Shown here: in pieces, positions 27,805 to 37,729 of the stretch | How the letters are laid out: each line of letters opens with the position of its first letter | Position numbering within the stretch: the stretch's first letter is position 1 | NCBI RefSeq assembly: GCF_009827455.1 | Contig: NZ_WTYZ01000001.1 | Coordinates: 2,365,001 to 2,429,000 of the forward strand | Reading direction: 5' to 3' | Origin: Pontixanthobacter aestiaquae | GTDB taxonomy: Bacteria; Pseudomonadota; Alphaproteobacteria; Sphingomonadales; Sphingomonadaceae | Length of the DNA stretch: 64,000 nt | The notes under the pieces: model-generated | Seen by the model: the letters and a program-made list of their open reading frames with translations, nothing else | Databases searched by the model: none | Told to the model about the DNA's origin: nothing | Program-made: the position numbers and the translations under genes

Positions 27805-28842
27805 ATGGAACAATGGGATACCACAATCCGCCTGCTCGCCGTGGGATCGAGCATTTTGCTGCTCGCGGTGCTGCTGGTCGGGAGAGTGCGGGCCGAGCTC
27901 AAGATACCGCTGATCGGGCTGATCTTTGGCGCGGCGGCCTATCTGGTTAATTCCTCGCCCGCTTTTGCCCCGGCGCCATGGATCGATCCTTATGTCGATT
28001 ATGTCTCTCTGCTGACGCCGTTCTGGACATGGCTGTTCGCGCGGCGATTGTTTGAACGGGCGATCCCGCCGGGGATGATGTGGGGCTATATCGCGGTGTT
28101 CACTGTATGCTGGTTTCTCGGTACGTTTGTGCTCGATGATTATTCGGTCACCTTTATCATCATCCATATTGCGGCGCTGAGTCTGGTCGCCGATCTGCTC
28201 TACACCGCATGGAGCGGGCGCGAGGATGACCTGATTGAGAAGCGCCGTCTGATCCGGCTGTGGCTGCCGATACTCGTCGGCGCGCAGGCGGGCGGGATTC
28301 TGACCTACGAGCTGGTGACCGGCGGGGCGATCGACCATCCCGTGCTGCAGGCGATCAATGCGGTGCTGATCTTCGCGCTGACGCTGTTTTGCGGAGTCGT
28401 GCTGCTGGAAACCGATACCGAATTGCTGGTCAAAACCGCCCAGAGCGAGCCCGCTGCGCCTGCCGAACCGACGCTCTCCCCCGCCGAACACGTCCTGCGC
28501 GAGAAGCTGGATGCAGCGATGGCGGAAGGGTATTACCGCACGCCGGGCCTGACCATCGCCAGCCTCGCCGCGCATCTCGAAACGCCCGAGCACCGGCTGC
28601 GCGCATTGATCAACCAGCGGCTGGGAGCGCGCAATTTCTCCGGCTTCCTCAACCGCCACCGGATCGCCGAAGCGCAGGAAAAGCTGGCGGACAAGGCGCT
28701 GGTGGACCTACCCGTGCTCACTATCGCGATGGATCTGGGGTACAATTCGCTGCCGACTTTCAACCGCGCCTTTCGCAGCGAAACAGGCTCCACACCCACG
28801 GATTTCCGCCGTTCTGCAATCGGTGAAGCCGCCCCGGATTGA
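27805..28842 (+). CDS. Membrane-anchored AraC-family transcriptional regulator
   Basis: 345 residues. The first 210 residues contain six or seven hydrophobic segments (such as LLAVGSSILLLAVLLVG and MMWGYIAVFTVCWFLGTFVL) forming a membrane sensor domain. Residues 240-340 are an AraC-type double helix-turn-helix with LTIASLAAHLETPEHRLRAL and ALVDLPVLTIAMDLGYNSLPTFNRAFRSETGSTPTDFR. It probably senses a membrane or periplasmic signal and binds DNA without release. The neighbour downstream on the same strand is a fatty-acid/sterol hydroxylase-type gene, a possible target. Confidence 0.9.
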   Translation: MEQWDTTIRLLAVGSSILLLAVLLVGRVRAELKIPLIGLIFGAAAYLVNSSPAFAPAPWIDPYVDYVSLLTPFWTWLFARRLFERAIPPGMMWGYIAVFTVCWFLGTFVLDDYSVTFIIIHIAALSLVADLLYTAWSGREDDLIEKRRLIRLWLPILVGAQAGGILTYELVTGGAIDHPVLQAINAVLIFALTLFCGVVLLETDTELLVKTAQSEPAAPAEPTLSPAEHVLREKLDAAMAEGYYRTPGLTIASLAAHLETPEHRLRALINQRLGARNFSGFLNRHRIAEAQEKLADKALVDLPVLTIAMDLGYNSLPTFNRAFRSETGSTPTDFRRSAIGEAAPD

Positions 28843-28883
28843 CTGGTCAAAACTGAAAAAGGCGATGCAATTTCGAAAATGAC

Positions 28884-28912
28884 CGGCTTCTTCCGGCTTT
28901 GCGGAGCCTTTT
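28884..28912 (+). terminator. Possible weak terminator after the AraC gene
   Basis: GGCTTCTTCCGGCTTTGCGG then AGCC can form a bulged stem (GGC..TCCG with CGGA..GCC) followed by TTTTC. The stem is imperfect, so this is tentative. Confidence 0.3.
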
Positions 28913-28960
28913 CATTGCCTATTCGCCAATGTCTGTGCATCACCTCAAACGGAGCACGTA

Positions 28961-29851
28961 ATGACGAACCGCAATGACACGACTCTGATGCAGAAGATCG
29001 GCGAGCATATGCTCGACGCATTGTATTTCGACCTCAGCCGTTATGTCATTGCGGCGGGCCTGTTGACGGTTCTTCTGCTGGTGTTCAAGCGCTGGGCGAA
29101 CAACCGCCGCATACAGACGAAGAGCGCGAAACGCGGCGACTATATCCGCGAGATATTGTCCTCCACCCGAACGGTCATTGTGTTCGGCATCACCACTATC
29201 AGCACACTTGTGCTGCGCGAATATGGCATCATTCAATTCTCACTCGACAGCGTTTCGGTTGGCCTGATCGCGTTCCAGTTCGCTGTGATAGTGGTCGCGC
29301 ATGATGCCTATTTCTACTGGATGCACCGCACGCTGCATCACAAGCGCCTGTTCCTCGCGACGCATGCGCACCACCACAAATCACGCACACCCACGCCGTG
29401 GACCGCCTATAGCTTTGCGACTTGGGAAGCCGTGTTCGAAGCGGCCTTCATGCCTTTATTCCTGCTTGTGACCAGCCTGATGGGTATCGCCTATGCTGGC
29501 TGGGCGCTGTTCTTTTTCCTGTGGCACATGATCTTCCGCAATGTGATGGCGCATGCCGGTGTCGAACTGTTCCCCGCAGGATGGGTCGACAGCAAGTGGA
29601 CCGACTGGATTTCGACTACAACGCACCATGATTTGCATCACCAGGCAGGCAATTCGAATTTCGGATTCTACTTCACTTGGTGGGACCGGATGATGGGCAC
29701 CGAGAACCCGCGCTACAAAGAGGAATTCCGCCGCGTCGCCAAACCGATTGTGATGAGTGGCCGTCCGGCAGAACTCGCGTCGGTAGCGGCGATGACCATG
29801 TTTACGACCTTCGCCACGCTCGGCGGCGGTGTCGGGCTGATGGTGGCTTAA
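28961..29851 (+). CDS. Sterol desaturase / fatty acid hydroxylase superfamily membrane protein
   Basis: 296 residues. Four hydrophobic segments surround the eight-histidine di-iron signature: HDAYFYWMHRTLHH, HAHHHKS and HHDLHHQAGNSNFGFYFTWWDR. Enzymes of this type hydroxylate or desaturate lipids, sterols or carotenoids with O2 at the membrane. The sequence does not show which; an inner-membrane fatty-acid or carotenoid hydroxylase is the likely range. It lies downstream of the membrane AraC regulator. Confidence 0.88.
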   Translation: MTNRNDTTLMQKIGEHMLDALYFDLSRYVIAAGLLTVLLLVFKRWANNRRIQTKSAKRGDYIREILSSTRTVIVFGITTISTLVLREYGIIQFSLDSVSVGLIAFQFAVIVVAHDAYFYWMHRTLHHKRLFLATHAHHHKSRTPTPWTAYSFATWEAVFEAAFMPLFLLVTSLMGIAYAGWALFFFLWHMIFRNVMAHAGVELFPAGWVDSKWTDWISTTTHHDLHHQAGNSNFGFYFTWWDRMMGTENPRYKEEFRRVAKPIVMSGRPAELASVAAMTMFTTFATLGGGVGLMVA

Positions 29852-29915
29852 CGTAACCAAATCAAAGCGGAACCTTTCGGCGCGGCTCCCGTCTAATGGA
29901 CAGGGAGCCGCACCA

Positions 29916-31028
29916 ATGTCCACGGAAATACCAAAACCACTGAAGACCACCGCTATCTGGCTGCTTCGCTTATTGGCCGTGCTGATACTCGCGGGCACGG
30001 CGGGCAGCATGACCGACGCCAATCAGTGGTGGATCCGCATGTGGGACTTCCCGCGCCTGCAAATTCTCATCGCCATTGTCGTGATGGCGGTGCTGCTGTT
30101 CCTGTTCGACAGGATGTGGCGGCCATGGTTCTCGATCATTCTGCTGCTGGTGGCATGCTGGCAGTTCTACCGGATTTATCCGTACACCCCGCTTGCTCCT
30201 GAAGAAGTGGCGATGAGTACGCCGCGCGAAGCCAAGGCCGATGGTTGCTTCAAGGCATTGACCTTCAATGTCCTCCAGAAAAACCGCGATTACGAACCAA
30301 CATTGGAGATGCTGCGGCGCGAAGATGCGGATGTGCTGCTGCTTCTCGAGACCGACCAGAAATGGGCCGATGCGTTGGCACCAGTGCTGGATGGCTATTC
30401 GACCGTCGTGCGCCAACCGCTCGACAATACCTACGGATTGATCTTTGCCAGCAGGCTCCCGGCAAGCGAGGCCCGCGTCACCGATCTTGCGCAGAAGGAC
30501 ACCCCGAGCGCATTCGCGACGCTATCTGCAGGTGGACGCAATTTCAAACTGATCGGTCTGCACCCGCGCCCGCCGCATATGGGACAGGACACCGAAGAAC
30601 GTGACGCGGAAATCGTTATGGCCGCACGGCACGCGGCAGATTCCAATATGCCCGCTATGGCGATTGGCGATTTTAACGACGTCGCATGGTCGGACACGTC
30701 GATCCTGTTCAAGTCGATTGGCAGGTTCCTCGATCCACGCATCGGGCGTGGCACCTATGCGACGTTCCCTGCCGACAAGACGTGGCTGGGCTGGCCGCTT
30801 GACCATCTTTTCGTGACTGAGGAGTTCCTGATCACCGAGCTCAAAGTGCTGGAGAATGTCGGTTCCGATCACAGGCCGATTGCGAGTACGATGTGCCTCT
30901 CTCCGGGTCCAGCGATCGCGCGAAACGAGCAGCCGGAGGCGCCGACTGAAGAAGACCAGAGCGAAGCAGAGGATGTAATGGAAGAATACCGCGAGGACAC
31001 AAAGCAGGATGCGGTCGAGGGTGAGTAA
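29916..31028 (+). CDS. Membrane-anchored endonuclease/exonuclease/phosphatase family protein
   Basis: 370 residues. Three hydrophobic segments occupy the first 90 residues. The catalytic domain (about 110-325) shows the EEP residues: LTFNVLQKN, LLLETDQKW (Glu), LIGLHPRPP (His), AIGDFNDVAWS (Asp, Asn), PLDHLFVT and GSDHRPI (Asp-His). These metal-dependent phosphodiesterases act on nucleic acids, phosphoinositides or sphingomyelin; substrate not assignable. The C-terminal 45 residues are acidic and low complexity. Ends 13 bases before the convergent GNAT gene. Confidence 0.88.
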   Translation: MSTEIPKPLKTTAIWLLRLLAVLILAGTAGSMTDANQWWIRMWDFPRLQILIAIVVMAVLLFLFDRMWRPWFSIILLLVACWQFYRIYPYTPLAPEEVAMSTPREAKADGCFKALTFNVLQKNRDYEPTLEMLRREDADVLLLLETDQKWADALAPVLDGYSTVVRQPLDNTYGLIFASRLPASEARVTDLAQKDTPSAFATLSAGGRNFKLIGLHPRPPHMGQDTEERDAEIVMAARHAADSNMPAMAIGDFNDVAWSDTSILFKSIGRFLDPRIGRGTYATFPADKTWLGWPLDHLFVTEEFLITELKVLENVGSDHRPIASTMCLSPGPAIARNEQPEAPTEEDQSEAEDVMEEYREDTKQDAVEGE

Positions 31029-31041
31029 CGCGCTACGTCGT

Positions 31042-31575
31042 CTAACGTCCCCACTCTCGCTTTAGCAAACCCCAGAAGTATTCGTCGCACCATCCCAGAT
31101 GGGTTTTGCAGCTTTCGATCATATGCGCTTCACGGCGGAAGCCGAAGCGCTTTAGCAGTGCGTTGGAGGCATTATTACGCGGGTCGGTTCCGGCAGTCAG
31201 CCGGTGATGGCTTTCGCATTCAAACAAATGCGCGATCAGGCGGCGCGTGCATTCACCGGCGATTCCTTCACCCTGGCGATCAGCGACCGTGATGTAGCCG
31301 ATTTCAGCGGTTGCTTCGCTTACCGGCACTGCCACGAGCCGCGCGGCAATTTCGCCTGTCTGACGATCCACTGCACACCAACTGCGGCCATTCCAGTCAG
31401 GATCAAGCAGCCAACCTTCAAGTTCTTCCAGCGACGCAAACGCTGCGCGCGTCAGATATCGGCAATGCTCGTCAGACGACAGCGTCGGCCACAAGGCTGG
31501 CGCATCGTCCTTCACCAATTTGCGCATGATAAACCGCTCTGTCTCCAGCGTGGGAGTTGGCGGAAGGGTCATCAT
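31042..31575 (-). CDS. GNAT family N-acetyltransferase, RimJ/RimL-like
   Basis: 177 residues. Starts with LETERFIMRKLVKDDAPALW, typical of the RimJ/RimL group, and has the acetyl-CoA region IGYITVADRQGEGIAGECTRRLIAHLF and the SNALLKRFGFRREAHMIES motif. It transfers acetyl groups to an amine, protein N-termini or small molecules. Its start overlaps the stop of the LysR gene upstream, so the two are co-transcribed. Confidence 0.88.
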   Translation of the reverse strand: MMTLPPTPTLETERFIMRKLVKDDAPALWPTLSSDEHCRYLTRAAFASLEELEGWLLDPDWNGRSWCAVDRQTGEIAARLVAVPVSEATAEIGYITVADRQGEGIAGECTRRLIAHLFECESHHRLTAGTDPRNNASNALLKRFGFRREAHMIESCKTHLGWCDEYFWGLLKREWGR

Positions 31576-32363
31576 TCGCCCTTAAGAAAAGCGACCAGTG
31601 CTTTGACTTTCTTCTGGCGCCACTGCGGCGGCGGAGCGACCAACCAATAGGCGCGGCGGCCTTCATCGGGGCCTTCGAGAATGTTCAAACGGCCTGCGTC
31701 AACTGCTTCAGATACCAGCAGATAGGGCAGAATTGCTTTGCCCATACCCGCCATCGCGGAACTGAGCGCCTGGCCCGCATTGCCGACTTCGACCGTCGCC
31801 TCCGCGCCTTCGGGTAAAGGTGCACCCGGCCAGTTAATCCAAGTATCGGGCGCGCTATCGATAGAAACGACCACGCGCTGCGCTGGGGCCAGTTCGACCC
31901 CGTGCAGATCGCCCGGCCCGTCGATCAGCCGGATTGCCGCGTCCAGATTGGCCTCGGTGAAATCAGCGTTCTCATCCTCGACCAGCTGATAGCGGATCTC
32001 TGGATTGTCTTTGCGGAATTCAGCTAGCCGCGGCGCAAGCCACTGCGCGTAGAATTCGCGCGGCGCAGCGATAGTATAGCTGTCGCTTGCCTGACCCGCC
32101 TGCATTGCCTGCACGCTTTCTTCAAAACGCAGAAAGCCTTCACGCAGGGAATCAAGACCTGCGCAGCCTTCAGGCGTTAGCTCCAGCCCCTTACTGGTCC
32201 GGCGGAACAGCACCGTTCCAAGATGATCTTCCAGCGCGCGAATCTGCTGGCCAACAGCCGCCGGCGTCACCGCCAATTCGTCCGCCGCACGGGTAAAGGA
32301 CAGATGCCGCGCCGCTGCGTCGTAGACGCGCAGAGCGTTGAGGGGGAGATGGGTCCGCTTCAT
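31572..32363 (-). CDS. LysR-family transcriptional regulator, GcvA-like
   Basis: 263 residues, short for the family. The N-terminal helix-turn-helix reads LPLNALRVYDAAARHLSFTRAADELAVTPAAVGQQIRALEDHLG, followed by a type 2 periplasmic-binding-like domain. The GcvA subgroup shares the AVSQQI-type recognition helix. It is followed by the GNAT gene in a TGA/ATG overlap. Target unknown. Confidence 0.9.
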   Translation of the reverse strand: MKRTHLPLNALRVYDAAARHLSFTRAADELAVTPAAVGQQIRALEDHLGTVLFRRTSKGLELTPEGCAGLDSLREGFLRFEESVQAMQAGQASDSYTIAAPREFYAQWLAPRLAEFRKDNPEIRYQLVEDENADFTEANLDAAIRLIDGPGDLHGVELAPAQRVVVSIDSAPDTWINWPGAPLPEGAEATVEVGNAGQALSSAMAGMGKAILPYLLVSEAVDAGRLNILEGPDEGRRAYWLVAPPPQWRQKKVKALVAFLKGE

Positions 32364-32441
32364 AGTGGGGTCGATTTAGGCGCGCTTATGCTGCACTGCA
32401 ACCACCTTGCTTGATCGCCGCTCGCAGCGGGACAGTCGCGT

Positions 32442-32840
32442 TCAGTCGGCGGTCGCAGGCGCTGACAACGGGAAGAACGGAATACGCACTTCAATCGGTG
32501 CGTTTTCGCGAGTGGTGAAGGTGTAGAAACCTTCCATCGAACCGCTTGGTGTCGTTAGCGGGCAGCCCGACACGTAATCATGCGTTTGCCCCGGCGCGAG
32601 CACAGGCTGCTCACCCACTACGCCTTCGCCATCGACATGATTGATCATTCCGCGCGCATCAGTGATCCGCCAATGACGCGATTGCAATTGGACCGTTTGA
32701 TCCGAATCGTTTTCTATCCGAATGTGATACACCCAGAACCACTTGCCCGCCTCTGGCTGAGATTGCTCGGGCAGAAAGTTCACCGCGACCCGCACGGTAA
32801 TGCCTTCAGTGATGGCGGCGTGTTGGAACAATTCCTTCAT
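32442..32840 (-). CDS. apaG: ApaG domain protein
   Basis: 132 residues from the ATG at 32840; an in-frame TTG 24 bases earlier is less likely. The ApaG/fibronectin-like beta-sandwich is recognised from KWFWVYHIRIENDSDQTVQLQSRHWRITD and the PGQTHDYVSGCPLTTPSGSMEGFY motif, both diagnostic. In Salmonella ApaG (CorD) is linked to cobalt resistance and magnesium efflux; its biochemical role is otherwise unclear. Confidence 0.93.
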   Translation of the reverse strand: MKELFQHAAITEGITVRVAVNFLPEQSQPEAGKWFWVYHIRIENDSDQTVQLQSRHWRITDARGMINHVDGEGVVGEQPVLAPGQTHDYVSGCPLTTPSGSMEGFYTFTTRENAPIEVRIPFFPLSAPATAD

Positions 32841-33434
32841 AGTCGGGCGAATGTAGCGAGCCAAAGGCGGATCGGCAATTACTGCAGCTGGTGAATGTTC
32901 ACACTTTCGGGGACAGCCGGCTCGGTAACTGCGGGATCATTGTCGGGCAGTGGTGTTTTTCGGGCAGCGTCAGCCTCTTCCTCCAAATCCCGGGAGAGTT
33001 TGTGTCACTGGGATTTGCTTTCGCTGGAAAGACCAGCAGCGCGGCGCATTGCTGTGGATTGAGAGAAAGGTACAATCCGGTCATACTTCCCGTGGGTGAG
33101 CTAGACCGGCTTTGTCAGCCGTTCGATCTGCTGCACCGGCGATACATCGTCGAAGCTACATCCGGGATAGCCACCGACAATCTTGTCGTTCCAGTCCCCG
33201 CGGCTTCGCCGGAGAAGTTTTTCACGCGGTTGATCCCGGTCGGTGCATCGATATTATCGTCTTTTTCTGGCGGAGCTAGCCGATCGGACGGATTGTGTTC
33301 AGCCAAGAATGCCAAATCCTACAACTAAAACGCGATGCAACCTAATTCGGAAGGTCAGCCAGAATATACTTACTTTCCCTTGAGGTAGAGAACATTCGAG
33401 GAGCTAGACAAGCGCGTCCGCGGTTTGCGTTCAG
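32841..33434. other. Gene-poor stretch between apaG and the PilZ gene
   Basis: About 590 bases with no ORF I can support. Frames on either strand (145 codons on plus, two short ones on minus) show no family resemblance and poor codon character. It may be a decayed gene. No clear hairpin terminator or repeat was seen. Confidence 0.4.
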
Positions 33435-34109
33435 CTACGCATCCCATGTTGCGCCGATTGGAACGGTTGCGCTGGCGTGCCATGCACTACCGATTTCGAG
33501 AACCCCAGCAGGTGTCAAATCTTCACGAAACGACGCCTCCACCATCCGTCCCTTCTTTCGAGTAACAGTGACCGACATTGCGGGGAATGCGGCCCCTTCG
33601 ATACGAACCATTGTCCCTTCAAGGATATCGTCGACTCCGAGCAAGCAAAGCCCTTTGTAAGACATATTCGCGACAACGCATTTGGTTTTGGCGTCTCCAC
33701 GCGAAACTTCGACTTCGATTGCGCAAGGAATGCGCACTGGAGGGGTCGGTACTGATCGGGCATATTGGTAATATGGTTCGATATGACGGACGCCCATGCG
33801 GTCTCCGTCAATCCATGTAACAATTGCGACTATGGGTGCTGTGTTTTCCCATTGATATCTAACTTCCTGACCAATACGTGCGCGCATTTTCGATTGAATT
33901 TGCGCACCTCCGACTGAAATGTTGCGGATCACACCAATCCCGGCAGAATTGCCGACCTGCAAACAACATAGCCGGTACATATCGATAAGACGCGTCTGTC
34001 TGCGCCGCTCGCCGCGAACAACGGGTGCAACCCTGAAGTCGGACACCGAGCATGCTACGCTGACAGGCGGAGCCATTTCACAAGGCTGATCGATTCGTTG
34101 AGTTAGCAT
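33435..34109 (-). CDS. PilZ domain protein, two PilZ-like units
   Basis: 224 residues. The first unit (about 30-110) has the c-di-GMP binding RxxxR motif in ERRRQTRLIDMYR and the NISVGG motif. The second (about 120-215) repeats the beta-barrel pattern with RIPCAIEVEVS and ANMSYKGLCLLGVD, but lacks a clear RxxxR. PilZ proteins couple c-di-GMP levels to motility, polysaccharide export or cell cycle. Cytoplasmic; no membrane span. It stands alone. Confidence 0.82.
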   Translation of the reverse strand: MLTQRIDQPCEMAPPVSVACSVSDFRVAPVVRGERRRQTRLIDMYRLCCLQVGNSAGIGVIRNISVGGAQIQSKMRARIGQEVRYQWENTAPIVAIVTWIDGDRMGVRHIEPYYQYARSVPTPPVRIPCAIEVEVSRGDAKTKCVVANMSYKGLCLLGVDDILEGTMVRIEGAAFPAMSVTVTRKKGRMVEASFREDLTPAGVLEIGSAWHASATVPIGATWDA

Positions 34110-34523
34110 CTGATAGCTTTCGACAGTCCCACTTAGGATATTGGAAAAAAGTGGGAAGTTCCATCGAATGACCGGCTAGGAGATTGGTCATCCGCTGGAA
34201 CTTCCCGCGATGAGAATGACAAGGCAGCAGGGCTAGGAGTGTCTGCAGGCTTGTCCTCAATTGTGCCGTTCGGGTAACGGCAATTGCGATTGTCGGAACG
34301 CTCGGACCAATGATCTTGGGAAAGTAACCAACTGACCCAAGCGATTAAGCGATCTCTCAACTGCCCAATAAAAATGAGACAAACTTGACCCAAAATTAAG
34401 TTCCGCACCGCTAATGACACGTTTCAAACGTTACATATTGAATCCCAAGCGCCGGAAAGGTACGTTACATCCCTAAAGGGCAATTTGGTTAACCGATCTT
34501 AACACAGTTAAGGAGAGGTAGCG
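34110..34523. promoter_or_regulatory. Control region upstream of the membrane-bound regulator
   Basis: No gene is visible in these 410 bases. Near the downstream start are two direct copies of ACGTTACAT (34428-34436 and 34462-34470) and an inverted repeat CTTAAC-ACA-GTTAAG (34498-34512) that overlaps the Shine-Dalgarno AAGGAGAGG. Together they look like binding sites for a regulator, perhaps the product of the gene itself. Confidence 0.4.
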
Positions 34524-36206
34524 ATGCAAGAGTCCGATACGAATATCGACCAGTTAGCAGTCGCGCTGCGAACCGAGGTGGATTCTATTTTGTTGGATCC
34601 GCTGTTTGTGCGGGCACCCATACAGTCGAAGCTACTCGTTTATCTGTGCAAACAGGCAGTAGAGGGCGATCACGACCTTACCCAATACGCAATCGCCGTT
34701 GACGGGCTGGGTAAGCCGGACGACTACGATCTGCACAACGATAGCTATCCACGCGTCCAAGTCTCCCGTCTAAGGGCAAATCTGGCAAGTTATTACAGCC
34801 GCAATGAACCGGTCGGTGATCATTGCGTTTATATTCGGCAAGGTGATTACCGGTTGCGGATGGGCAGCCGAAAAAATGCCTATCCCGATACCCTTAGATC
34901 GCAACGTGCTGTTCCGGAAATAGCTGATTCGATAGAACAGCCGGTCCTGCCGAAGACAAGTTACAATGACTCGGGTCAGAAAAAAGCGATCAGCGATAGA
35001 ACAACTTTCTTTGCCAACCGGCACTTCCTTGTGTTCGGGGCTGGCGCGATAATGTTGGCGGCGGTGGCGGCGGTATTTGGGACACAATTCCAATCAGCTG
35101 ATGCCATGGCCCCGCCCTCAATCGAATTGGAAGTTACCGGAGCGGAAGATTTCAACGAAACTATTGGCTCCACAAGCCTTGGGGACAGCGTGAAACGAGT
35201 CGCACGCCAACAGCTCAATCAGTCTTTCGTTTCCAACCTAATTAGCAGGCAAAATTCTGAAGAGGCACAGCGAGATTATCTGGTATCCATTGATCTGGGA
35301 CCAGGTATCTCCACTCCAAACGCAGAGATCACACTTCGAACGAACACTGACTCAGTCCTATATAGCGAGGTCGTCCCGTACACCGGTGATGCAGACGCTT
35401 TTCTGCGCGAACTATCGGCCAATCTGGTGCATTTGACTGCCCCTAACGGAGTGATCGCAAGCTCTGAAATTTCGCAAGTCAGTGGCAAACCCCGGACTCC
35501 ATATCATTGTTTCATCAGTATCGAAGCGAACAGGGCGCGCGGACCTGAAATGGTAAAAATGCTCGATTCCTGTATCAAACGCTTTCCAGACGATCGCTTC
35601 GCAGCGTTCTGGTACGCTCGAAAAGCGTATGGTGCGTATCAGAAAGACATCGCGGCGGGACTACCTGTCACTCGTGCTGCCAATGGCTGGCAGTTTGTAA
35701 CCAAAGCTCTGGAAATCGATCAGTACAACGCTTTTGCAAACTTTGTTGCGGCAAAAGTCAGCGCTGCCGAAGGGTCCTGTGACGAGTCTCGTATTTTCAT
35801 TGAACGAGCAAAGGAACGCGGCACGAGCTATCCTACCCTGATTGCCGCTGCTGAGTCTGAGGCTAGTGGTTGCCAGGCGGTCAATTCGGCAGACATCGAT
35901 GACGAGCATAGCCAGATCGAAGTGCTCATCGAGCAAAATCCTGCGCCAGACGCGCTGCTTCACAATTATATGATGTATTCCGCTCTTTCGATTAAAAGGC
36001 CCGATCTCGCTAAGCTCGTAGCCGGTCGACTGGTGATCGAGAACCCAGAAGGCGCTGTTGAGAGAGCTTCGGATCTTATGCGGAAATCCATAGAAGATCC
36101 GGACTATTTCCGCAAAAACAAAGAATCCGTCCGATCAGCCGTTTCGCTATTCGTCTGGAACGCGCGCGCGCTCGACACAATATTCTCGGAGTTGGAAAAG
36201 ACTTAA
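34524..36206 (+). CDS. Membrane-anchored winged-helix-like regulator with helical C-terminal domain
   Basis: 560 residues. The first 115 residues match the N-terminal domain that in other proteins precedes cyclase or TPR regions (YAIAVDGLGKPDDYDLHNDSYPRVQVSRLRANLASYY, then YIRQGDYRLRMG in place of the usual PKGxYxP); it is related to the OmpR/ToxR-like winged helix. One membrane span lies at about 168-187. The remaining 370 residues are extracytoplasmic if topology follows CadC/ToxR, with an alpha-helical TPR-like part (about 325-480). A one-component sensor-regulator is the likely role; target and signal unknown. Confidence 0.75.
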   Translation: MQESDTNIDQLAVALRTEVDSILLDPLFVRAPIQSKLLVYLCKQAVEGDHDLTQYAIAVDGLGKPDDYDLHNDSYPRVQVSRLRANLASYYSRNEPVGDHCVYIRQGDYRLRMGSRKNAYPDTLRSQRAVPEIADSIEQPVLPKTSYNDSGQKKAISDRTTFFANRHFLVFGAGAIMLAAVAAVFGTQFQSADAMAPPSIELEVTGAEDFNETIGSTSLGDSVKRVARQQLNQSFVSNLISRQNSEEAQRDYLVSIDLGPGISTPNAEITLRTNTDSVLYSEVVPYTGDADAFLRELSANLVHLTAPNGVIASSEISQVSGKPRTPYHCFISIEANRARGPEMVKMLDSCIKRFPDDRFAAFWYARKAYGAYQKDIAAGLPVTRAANGWQFVTKALEIDQYNAFANFVAAKVSAAEGSCDESRIFIERAKERGTSYPTLIAAAESEASGCQAVNSADIDDEHSQIEVLIEQNPAPDALLHNYMMYSALSIKRPDLAKLVAGRLVIENPEGAVERASDLMRKSIEDPDYFRKNKESVRSAVSLFVWNARALDTIFSELEKT

Positions 36207-36226
36207 ACGATGCGCCCTTGCTCGGA

Positions 36227-37729
36227 CTAGTGCGGAGCCAGTCCTATCTCCAGGCCTGTCCGGTCTTCCAACGCATATTTGTCGAACAGATCCGCGCTGG
36301 CAGTGTTCAAACCGACAATCCGCGTGTGGCGGCCATTGCGGCGCATACGGTCGACAACTTTGTCCAATGCTTCAATCGCCGAGATATCCCAGAAATGTGC
36401 CGTCGAAACGTCGATCACGACATGGTGCGCAGCGTCTTCATATTTGCTTTCCGGACCCAGCGCGGCGATGAAACGGTCGACAGACGCAAAGAAGATTTGA
36501 CCGGTCACCTTGTAAACCGCGCTATGCTCGCGCCGGATACGTTCGACACTGAACATCGTGCGGACTTTGCCAGCGAAGAAGATACCCGACAGCAGCACGC
36601 CGACAAGAACACCCATCGCAAGGTCATGCGTCCACACAACGACAACCACCGTCGCCAGCATCACAAAGGATGATGTCGGCGGGTGCCGCTTGAGATTGGC
36701 AATCGAATTCCAGCTGAAGGTACCGATCGATACCATGATCATAACAGCGACCAGTGCCGGCATCGGCACGCTGCCGACATAGGGACCAAGCACAGTCAGC
36801 AGGAACAACAAAAACGCGCCTGCCGTAAAGGTCGATAGCCGCCCGCGGCCTCCCGACGCGACGTTGATCACCGATTGGCCAATCATTGCGCAGCCGCCCA
36901 TCCCGCCGAAGAATGCAGCGACGATATTGGAGAGGCCCTGTCCGGCGCTTTCCTGCTGCTTGTTGCTGTCGGTATGCGTCATGTCATCGACAATCTGCGC
37001 GGTGAGCAGGCTCTCCAGCAAACCGACCGCAGCCATGGTCAGCGAATATGGCAGGATAATCATAAAGGTGTCCCATGTGAACGGGACGTTGGGCAGTGCA
37101 AATGTCGGCAAGCCATCGGGCAGTTTGCCCTCGCCCGCAACATTATTGACCGGCAGATTCCAGAACACTGCGACTGCTGTCAGCAGGACGATTGCGACCA
37201 GCGGGCTTGGAACGATTTTCGTAATACGCGGGAAGCCATAGATAATCGCGAGACCCGCCGCGACCATCGCATAGGTCTCCCAGCCGACATTAGTGAGTTG
37301 CGGGATCTGCGCGAGGAAAATCAGGATCGCCAGTGCATTGACGAAGCCGGTGATTACCGAGCGCGAGACGAACTGCATCAACAGGTCGAGCCGCAGCAGC
37401 GCCGCAATGCCCTGGATAATCCCCATCAGAATGGTCGCGGCGAAGAGATAATCGACGCCGTAATCCTTCACCAGCGGGATCACTACGACCGCCACCGCAG
37501 CAGTTGCCGCAGAGATCATACCGGGACGCCCGCCAACGAGCGCTATCACCATGGCAATCGCTACCGAAGCATAAAGGCCGACGCTGGGGTCAACACCGGC
37601 GATCAGCGAGAAGCCTATCGCCTCCGGGATCAGCGCGAGAGCAACCACGATACCGGCCAGAATATCCGCGCGGACATTGCCAAACCAATCGCGTTTCATA
37701 GTGGCAGCAAAAGTGCTGTCAGCAGCCAT
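36227..37729 (-). CDS. SulP-family anion transporter
   Basis: 500 residues from the ATG at 37729, which has GGAAA upstream; an in-frame start 78 bases earlier lacks support. The transmembrane part (about 14 segments, to residue 395) begins [34 protein letters not shown], a SulP signature. A STAS domain (about 400-490; [25 protein letters not shown]) follows. Members transport sulfate, bicarbonate or other anions with Na+ or H+. Substrate is not readable. Confidence 0.93.
   Translation of the reverse strand: MAADSTFAATMKRDWFGNVRADILAGIVVALALIPEAIGFSLIAGVDPSVGLYASVAIAMVIALVGGRPGMISAATAAVAVVVIPLVKDYGVDYLFAATILMGIIQGIAALLRLDLLMQFVSRSVITGFVNALAILIFLAQIPQLTNVGWETYAMVAAGLAIIYGFPRITKIVPSPLVAIVLLTAVAVFWNLPVNNVAGEGKLPDGLPTFALPNVPFTWDTFMIILPYSLTMAAVGLLESLLTAQIVDDMTHTDSNKQQESAGQGLSNIVAAFFGGMGGCAMIGQSVINVASGGRGRLSTFTAGAFLLFLLTVLGPYVGSVPMPALVAVMIMVSIGTFSWNSIANLKRHPPTSSFVMLATVVVVVWTHDLAMGVLVGVLLSGIFFAGKVRTMFSVERIRREHSAVYKVTGQIFFASVDRFIAALGPESKYEDAAHHVVIDVSTAHFWDISAIEALDKVVDRMRRNGRHTRIVGLNTASADLFDKYALEDRTGLEIGLAPH

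Noticed and set aside
27392-27826. 144-codon minus-strand frame
   Set aside because: It lies across repeat copy A and an extragenic palindrome, and has no family resemblance.
32891-33328. 145-codon plus-strand frame in the gap after apaG
   Set aside because: Composition is not protein-like, with no ribosome binding site or known motif; could be a remnant but cannot be supported.
34524-36206. Adenylate cyclase
   Set aside because: The N-terminal domain type often precedes cyclases, but no cyclase catalytic region follows here.
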